From positions 124,001 to 188,000 of the forward strand of contig CAZBDV010000001.1 in the NCBI GenBank assembly GCA_964490765.1: a stretch of 64,000 bases of DNA, read 5' to 3'. This stretch comes from CAZBDV01 sp964490765. Lineage in GTDB: Bacteria > Cloacimonadota > Cloacimonadia > Cloacimonadales > JAJBBL01. Below, in pieces: positions 45,487 through 54,994 of this stretch. Each line of letters starts with the position of its first letter. The stretch's first letter is position 1. The position numbers and the translations under genes are program-made. The notes under the pieces were generated by a model. It was not told the origin of the DNA and searched no databases. It saw only the letters and a list, made by a program, of their open reading frames with translations.

Positions 45487-46593
45487 CTAATTATAAGAAG
45501 AGGTGTTGAGATTTTCAATTACACCACCACCAAGAACAATATCTCCATCATAAAAAGCTACTATCTGACCCGGGGTAATTGATAATTGTGGTTCGGCGAA
45601 GCTGACTTTATAATGATGATTCTCAAGATGAGTGATTGAACATCTGGCAGCTCTATGCTGTAATCTGATCTGTGCCTGCAGTTTAAAGGTTCCTTCTCTC
45701 GCTTTTCCATCAGCCCAAATTACATCAGATGCAATCAATTCACGGCTGTATAAGCCACTCTTCTCACCTGCAATGATCCTGTTATTTTTTGTATCTATTT
45801 CCAGAACATAATACGGTTCGGACAATCCAGAGAGATTCAGGCCCCTACGTTGTCCAACTGTGTAATAAATAATGCCCTGATGCTGGCCGATTTTTCTCCC
45901 CTTTTTATCGACAATATCACCCGGTTCTACACCTCTCCTGCCAAAGATAAAACCATAATCATCAGTCTCAATAAAATCCTGGCTTTCCCTGCGGTATACC
46001 AGATAATCAAAACCTGAATCCCGGGCTAATTTTCTGATCTCTTCTTTTTGGTATCCTCCTAGTGGTAAAAGCGTTTCAGACAATTGCTGCTCGCTTAACC
46101 GGCAAAGAAAGTAAGATTGATCTTTATTCTTATCAACCCCTCTTGCGATGTTAAATCCACTATCTTTCTTCTCTATTCGGGCATAATGACCGGTAGCGAA
46201 GTAGTCAAAATCGTATCCCAGTTCTCTTGCTTTCATTGGAAGTAAGCCGAACTTGATCTCCCGGTTACAAATAACACAGGGATTCGGGGTTCGGCCAGAT
46301 AGATAAACTTTACGGAAGTATTCGAGAACAGTATTATGAAACTCACATTTTAAATCGATCACAATGTGCGGAATCTCTAACCTACGACATATCTCAGCAG
46401 CAGACGATATGTCTTCTACTTCTCCCGGTCCAAAACAACCGCTCCTTATTGCTTCCTGAGAAGAGTAATTCTCATCCCAGGTAGACATCGTGACACCGGT
46501 TAATCGATAACCTGCCATTTTAAGTAGATAGGCAGTCATGGCAGAATCTATTCCGCCACTCAAGCCCACAATTACACGATCTCTTGTACTCAT
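45487..46593 (-). CDS. mnmA: tRNA 2-thiouridine synthase MnmA (CxxC type)
   Basis: 368 residues. PP-loop SGGIDSAMTA, the GCFGPGEVEDI insert, C-V-I-C in TPNPCVICNREIKFG, GHYARIE and VGQRRGLNLSGL are present. In E. coli the second catalytic Cys lies in a S-x-x-I-C-F block; here it reads ESQDFIETDDY, with no Cys. This variant form, with CxxC and ESQDF, is known to me from clostridia-like bacteria and may use an Fe-S cluster. It 2-thiolates U34 of Lys, Glu and Gln tRNAs. Confidence 0.88.
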   Translation of the reverse strand: MSTRDRVIVGLSGGIDSAMTAYLLKMAGYRLTGVTMSTWDENYSSQEAIRSGCFGPGEVEDISSAAEICRRLEIPHIVIDLKCEFHNTVLEYFRKVYLSGRTPNPCVICNREIKFGLLPMKARELGYDFDYFATGHYARIEKKDSGFNIARGVDKNKDQSYFLCRLSEQQLSETLLPLGGYQKEEIRKLARDSGFDYLVYRRESQDFIETDDYGFIFGRRGVEPGDIVDKKGRKIGQHQGIIYYTVGQRRGLNLSGLSEPYYVLEIDTKNNRIIAGEKSGLYSRELIASDVIWADGKAREGTFKLQAQIRLQHRAARCSITHLENHHYKVSFAEPQLSITPGQIVAFYDGDIVLGGGVIENLNTSSYN

Positions 46594-46642
46594 GATCTAA
46601 TACAATTTATCATCTCGGGGAAGAAAGAGGTGTCATTGATAT

Positions 46643-47602
46643 TTATCCCCTGTAAAAGAGATATATCAGATAAACGAGATATACTAAGAGAAACAATATA
46701 CCATTCTTCCGATCTATGGCATTCCTGACACCGGTTGCCATCGAAAGGATGATCAGAGTACTGGAGAAAATTATAATCATAATATCAATATTATTGATAG
46801 CGCAGAATGGGAGTGGTTTTATCAAAGAACTGACAGCTAACACCCAGAGTAGGTTAAAGATATTCGAGCCAATAACATTTCCTATGGCGATATCGATATT
46901 CTTCTTTCTCGCAGCAATAACGGATGTCACAAGTTCCGGCATAGAAGTACCAATAGCTACTATTGTCAATCCAACAAACCCTTCGCTGAGATTGAGAATC
47001 AGTGAGATGTAAACCGCACCATCTACGATCCATTTTCCTCCTAAAAAGAGCCCGATTATTCCAAATACTATCAGTATAACTGATCTTTTGATACTCATCA
47101 CTCTGGTCTCTTTCTCATAGATCTCTTCCTGAAATTCTTTAGATGTTTTAACAATATAAACCAGATAGAGAGCGAAGAAGAAGATCAGTATCAAACCATC
47201 CCAGCGACTAAGCAGGAGCGAAGATTCGTTCATAAACAGGGCTGCATTGGCCAGAAAGCCAACCAGAAGGGCTGCAATAAGGGTGAATGGTAATTCAGAG
47301 ACTATCGTTTTCTTTTTTAGTGGTAAAGGACAAATAACGGCTGTAACACCAAGGATTAGTAAAATATTGGCTATATTGCTTCCGAAGACATTACCGATAG
47401 CAAGATCTGCAACTCCTCTAAGACTGGCCGAGAGATTGACCACCAGCTCAGGCAGCGAGGTACCAAAAGCCACTACAGTCAACCCTATTGCCATGTTTGA
47501 TATCCGCAGATGCCTGGCAATAAAAAAGGAACCGTCAACAAGCCAATCAGCCCCTTTAACCAGAAACAAGAAACCGACTATAAATAAGATAATCTCTAAC
47601 AT
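46643..47602 (-). CDS. Calcium/sodium antiporter family protein
   Basis: 319 residues, ten or so TMs in two inverted halves. Each half has an alpha-repeat with the ion-binding acid: GTSLPELVVNLSASLRG...GNVFGSNIANI and GTSMPELVTSVIAARKK...GNVIGSNIFNL, the CaCA/YrbG pattern. Exchanges Na+ or H+ for Ca2+ or another cation. Monocistronic. Confidence 0.92.
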   Translation of the reverse strand: MLEIILFIVGFLFLVKGADWLVDGSFFIARHLRISNMAIGLTVVAFGTSLPELVVNLSASLRGVADLAIGNVFGSNIANILLILGVTAVICPLPLKKKTIVSELPFTLIAALLVGFLANAALFMNESSLLLSRWDGLILIFFFALYLVYIVKTSKEFQEEIYEKETRVMSIKRSVILIVFGIIGLFLGGKWIVDGAVYISLILNLSEGFVGLTIVAIGTSMPELVTSVIAARKKNIDIAIGNVIGSNIFNLLWVLAVSSLIKPLPFCAINNIDIMIIIFSSTLIILSMATGVRNAIDRKNGILFLLVYLVYLIYLFYRG

Positions 47603-47866
47603 ATCTATCCTGCTTTTTTATATCTTACTTTATTAACGATATCGAGGGGGATTTCTGTCAAATGAAATGTGTTCTGTACGCTCCAGAGTAATTTATTCTG
47701 CCTGATAATGAAAGCAATTATCATAAGCCGGTTTTCAACAAGTTGCAGAACTACAAACTGAAATGAGTATGGTGAAAAAATGAGACTTTGATTACCAATC
47801 CAAAAAATCATTGACGTCATGCATTCACTTTTTAGTTTGCCTATATTGAAGTATAGGAGGTTGTGG

Positions 47867-49165
47867 ATGCGATATAGCATATATTTTGTCCTACTTCTAA
47901 CATTGCTATTATACGGATGTGGTCCCCGTGAAAGGGCTGCTCAACTGGAATTCTGGCATGCTCTTGGAGGTCCATTAGGTGATGCCCTGAATGAATTGAT
48001 AGCAGAATTCAACCAACAGCATCCTGATATTTATATACACGCAATTTCCATGGGCAATTATACCGCTTTATCACAGAAACTGATGGCATCAATTCAAGCA
48101 GGTACTCAACCCGATCTGGCGCAGGTATTTGAATCCTGGACTGCCGGTCTGGTAGCAGGAGGCGTTCTGGTTCCCTTTGATGATTTGATAGCTCAGGATG
48201 AAAACTTCGGAGAGGAAGATTTTGCAGATATATACCCGGTTTTTATCGATAGCAGTATTATAGACGGCAAGATATGGTCTTTCCCCTTCAATAAGAGTGT
48301 CCGGATACTATATTACAACAAAGATATATTCTTTCGTTTAGGACTCGATCCCGACAGTCCACCAAAAACCTGGAAAGAGTTCCGGGAAATCTGTCGTCTC
48401 GCTACAATTGATATGACTGGTAACGGCGTTCCGGACCAATATGGAACGACCTTTGCCACCAGCGTATGGATGTTTGAGAACCTCCTGCTCCAGGCGGGTG
48501 GAGAGATGATGACTCCTGATTATAGCAGAGCACGCTTCAATGAAGAACCTGGTGTTATAGCGCTTGAGCATCTTAATACACTTCTGAATGAAGATCAAAC
48601 AGCCTATTTGTCAGCAGGTTTCGAATGGCAAAATGATCTGCTGGCAAGTAAAGTGGCTATGGTAGAAGGTTCCAGTGTTTCAGCGGTCTATATGCAACAG
48701 GCAGGAATCGACTTCTTTTTAGGGATGGCCGCTCTTCCTGTTAGAGATACAAAAAGAAATGTGATCAGTGGAACGAATATCTGTATATTCGATACAGAAG
48801 ATGAAGTAAGACACCGTGCTGCCTGGGAATTCGTCAAGTGGTTTACCGATACAAAACAGACAGCGCGTTGGTCATATCTGACCTCTTATATGCCTGTACG
48901 TAGGAGTGCTTTTGAAGAACCCCAACTTAGCAACAGGCTGAGACTCAATCCGGAAATGGCTGACGTATACGATCAGCTCAGTCATGCCACCTTTGAGCCA
49001 CCAATACAGGAGTGGTTTGAAATACGACGTTATCTGGAAGAACAGGTTCTGGAAAGGGTATTGAGACAGAGAATAGGGGCTCAAGAAGCACTTGATAATG
49101 CTGCGCGGCGATTGAATCAGATGCTGGACACAGAAGACCTCGACACCCCTTTTCAGATTGATTAG
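47867..49165 (+). CDS. ABC transporter substrate-binding lipoprotein, UgpB/MalE class
   Basis: 432 residues. Lipobox LLYGC (Cys18), then FWHALGGPLGDALNELIAEFN, the family-1 solute-binding opening, NKSVRILYYNKDIF and a PPKTWKEFREIC block. It binds a sugar or sn-glycerol-3-phosphate-like ligand; not known which. ATG at 47867 with AGGAGG; a CCTATA/TATAGG hairpin (47840-47857) covers part of that ribosome site. No permease genes nearby. TTGACG at 47811 without a good -10. Confidence 0.85.
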   Translation: MRYSIYFVLLLTLLLYGCGPRERAAQLEFWHALGGPLGDALNELIAEFNQQHPDIYIHAISMGNYTALSQKLMASIQAGTQPDLAQVFESWTAGLVAGGVLVPFDDLIAQDENFGEEDFADIYPVFIDSSIIDGKIWSFPFNKSVRILYYNKDIFFRLGLDPDSPPKTWKEFREICRLATIDMTGNGVPDQYGTTFATSVWMFENLLLQAGGEMMTPDYSRARFNEEPGVIALEHLNTLLNEDQTAYLSAGFEWQNDLLASKVAMVEGSSVSAVYMQQAGIDFFLGMAALPVRDTKRNVISGTNICIFDTEDEVRHRAAWEFVKWFTDTKQTARWSYLTSYMPVRRSAFEEPQLSNRLRLNPEMADVYDQLSHATFEPPIQEWFEIRRYLEEQVLERVLRQRIGAQEALDNAARRLNQMLDTEDLDTPFQID

Positions 49166-49251
49166 ACGTATTGACCAGCTGATGAGATTGATTATATAAT
49201 GGGATGAATTGACTGATAAACAAAATTGATAAGAGACAAGAGGATATGTTC

Positions 49252-51162
49252 ATGAAGATTAAGATAACTTTCCCTAATGGGATGACAAAAGAATATCCCA
49301 GCGGGACTACCCCCGAAGAATTAGCAAAGGAATTCGATAAGGATATCGCTATCAGGCTTTTGGCTGCTGAATTCAATGAGAAAATGATCGATTCTAATAA
49401 AGGTATCGAAGAGAGTGGTGAGATCGCCTTCCACACCTTTGACACACCACAGGGCAAGAATATCTACTGGCATAGTACTGCTCACGTTATGGCCCATGCA
49501 GTGAAGGATCTTTTCCCCGATGTTAAGGTCACCATTGGTCCGGCTATCGAAGAAGGTTTCTACTACGATTTTGACAAAGGAAGCCCCTTCACTGATGAAG
49601 ATCTCAGCAGAATAGAAGAGAGAATAGAAGAATTGATCAAAAAGAGGCTCCCATTCAAACGTGAAGTAGTGACCAAAAGACAGGCTTCGAGCAGATTCAG
49701 AAAGATGGAAGAGTCTTACAAGGTAGAGATTCTCAAAGAGTTACCTCCTAATGAAGATATCTCACTTTATACACTGGGAGACTTTGTTGATCTCTGCCGT
49801 GGTCCGCATCTACCCCATACCGGGAAGATAAAGGCAGTTAAACTGCTGAAGACTTCAGGAGCTTACTGGCGTGGTGATGAGAGAAACAAGATGCTGGCGC
49901 GTATCTACGGTATTAGCTTCCCTTCAAAAAAGGAGTTAAAAGAATACCTCCATGATCTGGAAGAGAGAAAAAAGAGAGACCATCGTAAACTGGGAAAAGA
50001 ACTCGATCTCTTCTCTATCAGTGACGAGATCGGACCAGGGCTAGTTCTCTGGCATCCAAATGGTGCCATGATACGTTCTCTGATCGAGGATTACTGGAAG
50101 CAGCAACATTTCGAAGCAGGTTACCAGATTGTTAATTCGCCTCATATCGGTAAGGCTGAGTTGTGGGAAACAAGTGGACATCTTGGTTTCTATAATGAGA
50201 GTATGTTCGCCCCCATAGAGGTTGAGGGGCATCAATATTATCTTAAACCGATGAATTGCCCGTTTCATATCACAATATATAAGACAGATAAACGCAGTTA
50301 CAGAGAACTACCTATTCGCTATGCTGAAATGGGCACTGTATATCGTTATGAACGTTCAGGGGTACTGCACGGATTGATGAGAGTCAGAGGATTTACTCAG
50401 GACGATGCACATATAATCTGTACACCTGAACAGCTTGATGATGAGATCGATAAGTTAATCACTTTCTCACTGAATATGCTTCGTAAGTTCGGGTTTCAGG
50501 ATTTTGAGATCTTTCTCGCTACAAAACCAGAGAAGTTTGTCGGAAATGAGAAGAAATGGATACAAGCTGCTGAATCATTAAAGAAAGGTCTGGAAAACCA
50601 GAATCTCACTTACGAAATAGATGAGGGAGGCGGTGCTTTTTACGGACCGAAGATTGATATCAAGATAAGAGATGCTCTGAACCGTTCCTGGCAATGTACT
50701 ACGATTCAATTCGATTTTAACCTGCCAGAGAGATTCAATATGGAATATGTTGGTGCAGATAATAAGCCACACCGTCCATATATGGTCCACAGGGCTCTTT
50801 TAGGCTCTATGGAAAGATTTTTTGGTACTCTTATAGAATATCATGCTGGAAATTTCCCATTCTGGCTGGCACCGGTACAGATTTCCATTGTTCCGGTCTC
50901 CGAGGTTTATGAAAGATATGCTACCCGGATCGGTGAAAAATTTATAAGACAGGGATTCAGAGCTAAAGTCGATGCCAGAAATGAAAAGGTCGGTTATAAG
51001 ATAAGAGAAGCAGAAGTAAAGAAGATCCCCTTCATGGTCATTATCGGCCAGAGAGAAGAGGATAACAACACTCTTTCACTTCGTAAACACCGACAGGGAG
51101 ATATAGGCAGCTACACCTTTGATGAAGCAGTTACCGAACTCCGTAATGAATTGACCATATAG
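49252..51162 (+). CDS. thrS: Threonyl-tRNA synthetase
   Basis: 636 residues. TGS domain (about 1-60), editing domain with HSTAHVMAHAVKDLF (about 70-200), catalytic core with GLVLWHPNGA, PMNCPFHI (zinc Cys), MRVRGFTQDDAHIIC and the R-x-x-x-motif 3 (RALLGSMERFFG), then the anticodon domain. Start at ATG 49252: AGAGG lies 8 bases upstream, whereas the ATG at 49246 is too close. No T-box leader seen in the 86-base gap. Confidence 0.95.
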   Translation: MKIKITFPNGMTKEYPSGTTPEELAKEFDKDIAIRLLAAEFNEKMIDSNKGIEESGEIAFHTFDTPQGKNIYWHSTAHVMAHAVKDLFPDVKVTIGPAIEEGFYYDFDKGSPFTDEDLSRIEERIEELIKKRLPFKREVVTKRQASSRFRKMEESYKVEILKELPPNEDISLYTLGDFVDLCRGPHLPHTGKIKAVKLLKTSGAYWRGDERNKMLARIYGISFPSKKELKEYLHDLEERKKRDHRKLGKELDLFSISDEIGPGLVLWHPNGAMIRSLIEDYWKQQHFEAGYQIVNSPHIGKAELWETSGHLGFYNESMFAPIEVEGHQYYLKPMNCPFHITIYKTDKRSYRELPIRYAEMGTVYRYERSGVLHGLMRVRGFTQDDAHIICTPEQLDDEIDKLITFSLNMLRKFGFQDFEIFLATKPEKFVGNEKKWIQAAESLKKGLENQNLTYEIDEGGGAFYGPKIDIKIRDALNRSWQCTTIQFDFNLPERFNMEYVGADNKPHRPYMVHRALLGSMERFFGTLIEYHAGNFPFWLAPVQISIVPVSEVYERYATRIGEKFIRQGFRAKVDARNEKVGYKIREAEVKKIPFMVIIGQREEDNNTLSLRKHRQGDIGSYTFDEAVTELRNELTI

Positions 51163-51281
51163 TAATGATATAATGATGAGACGGTTGAAGATAGAGTATA
51201 AGAAAGCTTATTTCGAAGTTACTTTAGCATTGGAGTTCTTAAACGGTTAATGTTAGCTAAGATATGTAAAGGTATTAACTA

Positions 51282-52250
51282 ATGGGGTATTTGCAGGAAG
51301 AAGTTAAGAGAGAGATGCGGCTCGCAGCTGAAGCAATCATAAAAGCTGCAGAACGGATCGACGAAAATATTGAACAAGCGATAGAATTGATCTATAACTG
51401 TCGTGGTAAGATCGTAGTAACGGGGATGGGTAAAACTGGAATAGTAGGTAGAAAAATTTCGGCAACTTTTGCAAGTACCGGTACGACTTCTATCTTCCTT
51501 CATGCTGCGGAAGGTATTCATGGAGACCTTGGCATACTGAATAAAGAGGATGTAGTTCTGGCTGTATCATATAGTGGCAATACACAAGAACTGATCTCTC
51601 TCATACCGTACTTCAAATTTCTAAAGCTTCCTATCATTGCTATCACAGGTAATAAGGAATCACAACTCGCCAGGAATGCAGATGTAGTACTGAATTCAGA
51701 AGTTCCCCAAGGTTATGAACCATTTGATCTTATACCAACTGTTAGCACTACCGTCTCACTCGCCATCGGGGATGCGTTGGCAGTAGCTCTGATTAAAAAG
51801 AGGAATTTTCAGATCCGGGATTTTGCCAGATTTCATCCAGGAGGTACTATTGGCAAAAAATTACTCCTTACTGTAGGTGATCTGATGCATGGTGGAAAGG
51901 AGAATCCAATAGTTCACTGCCAGGCAATAATGAAGACGGTTATTCCTTATATGACAGAAATGGGATTGGGCTGCACAAGCGTTGTAGATGATGAAGGTAT
52001 TCTAATTGGTATCATTACCGATGGTGATCTGAGAAGATTGATGTCCAGAGAGGGTGAGATACTCAATCTCTCGGCAGAAGAGGCTATGACGGCCAAACCG
52101 AAGTTCTCACAGCGCGAGGCTCTCGCAGTTGAAGCACTCAATATGATGGAGGATTTCAAAATCACTATGCTGCCTGTAATTGATTCCATGCTCAAACCAG
52201 TTGGTATGCTACATATGCACGATTTGATTCGAGCTGGTGTTGTTGGATAG
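51282..52250 (+). CDS. kdsD: Arabinose-5-phosphate isomerase, KdsD type
   Basis: 322 residues. SIS domain (about 30-180) with VTGMGKTGIVGRKISATFASTGT, SYSGNTQEL, FHPGGTIGKKLL, then two CBS domains (about 200-320). It makes D-arabinose-5-phosphate for Kdo in lipopolysaccharide. Followed by a secreted TPR protein. GutQ differs only in context. Confidence 0.92.
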   Translation: MGYLQEEVKREMRLAAEAIIKAAERIDENIEQAIELIYNCRGKIVVTGMGKTGIVGRKISATFASTGTTSIFLHAAEGIHGDLGILNKEDVVLAVSYSGNTQELISLIPYFKFLKLPIIAITGNKESQLARNADVVLNSEVPQGYEPFDLIPTVSTTVSLAIGDALAVALIKKRNFQIRDFARFHPGGTIGKKLLLTVGDLMHGGKENPIVHCQAIMKTVIPYMTEMGLGCTSVVDDEGILIGIITDGDLRRLMSREGEILNLSAEEAMTAKPKFSQREALAVEALNMMEDFKITMLPVIDSMLKPVGMLHMHDLIRAGVVG

Positions 52251-52300
52251 TGCAGTTTCTGAGACAAGGAAAAATAAGAAACAAGAACGGGGAGTTATCA

Positions 52301-54187
52301 ATGAAATCGATTTCCATTCTTATACTCTTATTGCTTACATTCCCGTTAGCAGCAGAATTGGAGATAACACGCAACAATTCTTACGATCTGATTCCCAACA
52401 TCGATCATGACCATTACCGTCTCTTTGCCTATGAATATACTGTCTATCAGATTTCTTTACAATTAGCTCCACAGGTGAAGGAGATCATAAAAAAAGAGCC
52501 GAGAAAGATTCGCCGTATCATAGATACCGATGAGATTGAACTGGTCTATCTTATACCTGAATTGCTGAACTTCTCTGTAACAACTGAGACAATAACAGAT
52601 AAAAATCTAAATCTTACGATCAAAACTTCGCTTGATGAGGAGATGATAGTCAATAAACTATTGATCACTTCTCCCGATAAGAAAGAGAAAGCAATCAACT
52701 ACCGGGAAAAACAGGCTTCTGAGATGCGTCTTATCAACCTGGTAATAAGGGACCTGAGCAGAGAAGAGATATTAATTACTGATGCTGTTGTAACTGAGCT
52801 CTACAACCAGATAAGAAGGCTCAATATCAATCACTGGATACATAAAGGAGATATATCACTTTTAGCAGAAGATTATGAACAGGCCATTCAATACTACAAT
52901 AAAGCACTGACCATAGATCCTTCCAGAGTGGAAATATTTAACAAAAAATATCAGACATATTCTCAGCAGGGTGACAAAGAGAGTGCTATTGAATCGCTGG
53001 AAAATCTTCTTAATCTTCAACCTTATAATGTTGATGCCTTAATGCTTCTGGGAAATATCTGGCAAGAAGAGGGAGAAGTAGAGAAGGCTGTTGTATACTA
53101 TGAGAGGTTACTCGACCTGGGATTTGAATTCCCGGAGCTGGCATATTACCTCGCTCAGTATTACAACAATATTGAAGAACACTCAATGGCAAGTGACTAT
53201 GCACTCAAAGCAGCAACCTGGCTTTCGGATCCTTCAGATATGGACAGTCAACTTGCAGCACTGATGATAGAATACGGTATGATGAAAGAAGTGCAACCAC
53301 TTCTCCAGCGTTTGCTCATTGTTGAACCTCGTAATGCTGCTCTATATCAACTACTCGGTGATATAGCCTATGATGATGATAATTACGCTCAAGCTCGTAT
53401 ATTCTACGAGCAATCGATTAAACTGTGGCCGAGAGACTATAAAACGTTGCTCCATCTCGGCAATTGCAACATCAATCTTGAAGACTATCATGCAGCCAGT
53501 GAGTACTATACCAGAGCTGTAGCTATTGATGACAGTGACAGCATAAGTCTTTATAATCTCGGTAATGCACTCTTTTATCTCGAAAGATACAGTGAAGCTG
53601 CCGATTGCTATCATAGAGCGATTATGTTAGGTCTCCTGACTCCTGAAATCTTTTTCAATATCGGAAACGCTCATTTCATGGAAGGTCAGTACGAGCAGAG
53701 TATAGATTTTTTCAAAACAGCCATTGAGGAGAAACCCGACTATGTAGCAGCTATGTTTAATCTCGGAAACGCTTATGAAAAGGTGGAAGAGAGGGAGAAG
53801 GCATTATCAGAGTATCACAAGATCATTGAAATAGAGCCGGACTTCTATCAGGCATATTACAATATTGCTAATTATTATAAGCTCGAAGGAAAGCTTGATA
53901 CTGCCATAGATTTTTATTTGCAATCTATAGAGATCAATGATGAAGATGACTATTCTTACTCCAATATGGGTGATTGCTATCGTATGCTCGGGTTCTATGA
54001 AGAGGCTGAAGCAGCTTATCTGAGGGCTATTAAACTCGATCCTGAAAATCCCATACCCTATAATAACCTATCTCTAACCTATTATCTGCAGGAGAACTAT
54101 ATTGAAAGCCTGCAATATCTCCGTATAGCTGCCAGATTGGGTCATTATAACGCGAAAAACATCCTGAAAGAGTTTAAGAACGACTAA
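52301..54187 (+). CDS. Secreted TPR-repeat protein
   Basis: 628 residues. Signal peptide 1-18 (ends AAE); a beta-rich region (about 20-155); then about eleven TPRs (from residue 165 to the end) with the usual A-x-x-x-Y-x-x-A-I/L and P pattern, such as NLGNALFYLERYSEAADCYHR. Such proteins scaffold envelope complexes. ATG at 52301 has GGGGAG upstream. 50 bases after kdsD. Partner unknown. Confidence 0.85.
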   Translation: MKSISILILLLLTFPLAAELEITRNNSYDLIPNIDHDHYRLFAYEYTVYQISLQLAPQVKEIIKKEPRKIRRIIDTDEIELVYLIPELLNFSVTTETITDKNLNLTIKTSLDEEMIVNKLLITSPDKKEKAINYREKQASEMRLINLVIRDLSREEILITDAVVTELYNQIRRLNINHWIHKGDISLLAEDYEQAIQYYNKALTIDPSRVEIFNKKYQTYSQQGDKESAIESLENLLNLQPYNVDALMLLGNIWQEEGEVEKAVVYYERLLDLGFEFPELAYYLAQYYNNIEEHSMASDYALKAATWLSDPSDMDSQLAALMIEYGMMKEVQPLLQRLLIVEPRNAALYQLLGDIAYDDDNYAQARIFYEQSIKLWPRDYKTLLHLGNCNINLEDYHAASEYYTRAVAIDDSDSISLYNLGNALFYLERYSEAADCYHRAIMLGLLTPEIFFNIGNAHFMEGQYEQSIDFFKTAIEEKPDYVAAMFNLGNAYEKVEEREKALSEYHKIIEIEPDFYQAYYNIANYYKLEGKLDTAIDFYLQSIEINDEDDYSYSNMGDCYRMLGFYEEAEAAYLRAIKLDPENPIPYNNLSLTYYLQENYIESLQYLRIAARLGHYNAKNILKEFKND

Positions 54188-54202
54188 TCCCGGTTATAAA
54201 AT

Positions 54203-54994
54203 TCAATCCCTCAATCTAAACATCTCCCAGTTCCCTGCAACTCTTCTGGCCAGATAAGAGAAACCGCAGGAGATAAGTTGTTCAACGCCCCTGTCATAAT
54301 CTAAGTCAAAATGGTCTATCTTGTGTGAATCCGAACCAATTACTATCAATTCCCCACCCATTTCACGGTATAGCCTCAGGTATACATCTGAAGGAATAAG
54401 CGTGCTAAGATAGTTTCTTAAACCAGACAGATTGATTTCCAGGGCAATGCCTTTATCTATGATAGTTCTGAATATATCTTGTATTATCCCTGTTACTTTA
54501 CTTTCATCAGGTTCTTCTTGAAAATAGCGCTTATAGATGCCGAGGTGACCTAGGATATCGAATCCACCCTTTCTGGTTAAAGCAAGGTTTTCCAGATAGT
54601 AATCCTCAATAGCGGATTCTGTCATCTTCCCTATTGATGTTTCGGAAACATTGCTACCGTCAGGAAGAACGTGTATTGAAGCAATTCGAATGTCGGGTGG
54701 AGTGGAGTGTTTCAGAACCTCTTCCACGAAGTCCGAACACCGGTGATACTCTCCAAGTTCTACCCCTTTTAATATACTCAGTTCCGGAAATTCCTCTCTT
54801 ATTTTTTCAATAGTACGGGAGTATTTTACATAAGATGGAGTTCCATAGAATGCCAGCTCCGAAGGAAGGAAATCAAAATGGTCTGTAAAGGCAATCTCTT
54901 TGTATCCTTTTGTTACTGCTTTACAGATAAGAGTTCGCATATCAAGTCTGCTGTCAGCACTAAATTCACTATGTATATGGTAATCTATCTTCAT
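54203..54994 (-). CDS. PHP-domain phosphatase, histidinol-phosphatase (HisK) type
   Basis: 263 residues. PHP motifs: YHIHSEFSADSR at the N-terminus, FTDHFD, GVELGEY, IASIHVL and GSDSHKIDHF. Metal-dependent phosphoesterase; HisK-type enzymes dephosphorylate histidinol phosphate, but other substrates are known. Overlaps the stop of the TPR gene by ATGA; no his genes near. Assigned substrate is uncertain. Confidence 0.82.
   Translation of the reverse strand: MKIDYHIHSEFSADSRLDMRTLICKAVTKGYKEIAFTDHFDFLPSELAFYGTPSYVKYSRTIEKIREEFPELSILKGVELGEYHRCSDFVEEVLKHSTPPDIRIASIHVLPDGSNVSETSIGKMTESAIEDYYLENLALTRKGGFDILGHLGIYKRYFQEEPDESKVTGIIQDIFRTIIDKGIALEINLSGLRNYLSTLIPSDVYLRLYREMGGELIVIGSDSHKIDHFDLDYDRGVEQLISCGFSYLARRVAGNWEMFRLRD

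Noticed and set aside
47247..47636. 129-codon plus-strand open frame
   Set aside because: Antisense to the antiporter gene, with no features of its own.
48978..49457. 159-codon minus-strand open frame
   Set aside because: Overlaps the 3' end of the binding protein gene and the start of thrS; no ribosome site or family pattern.
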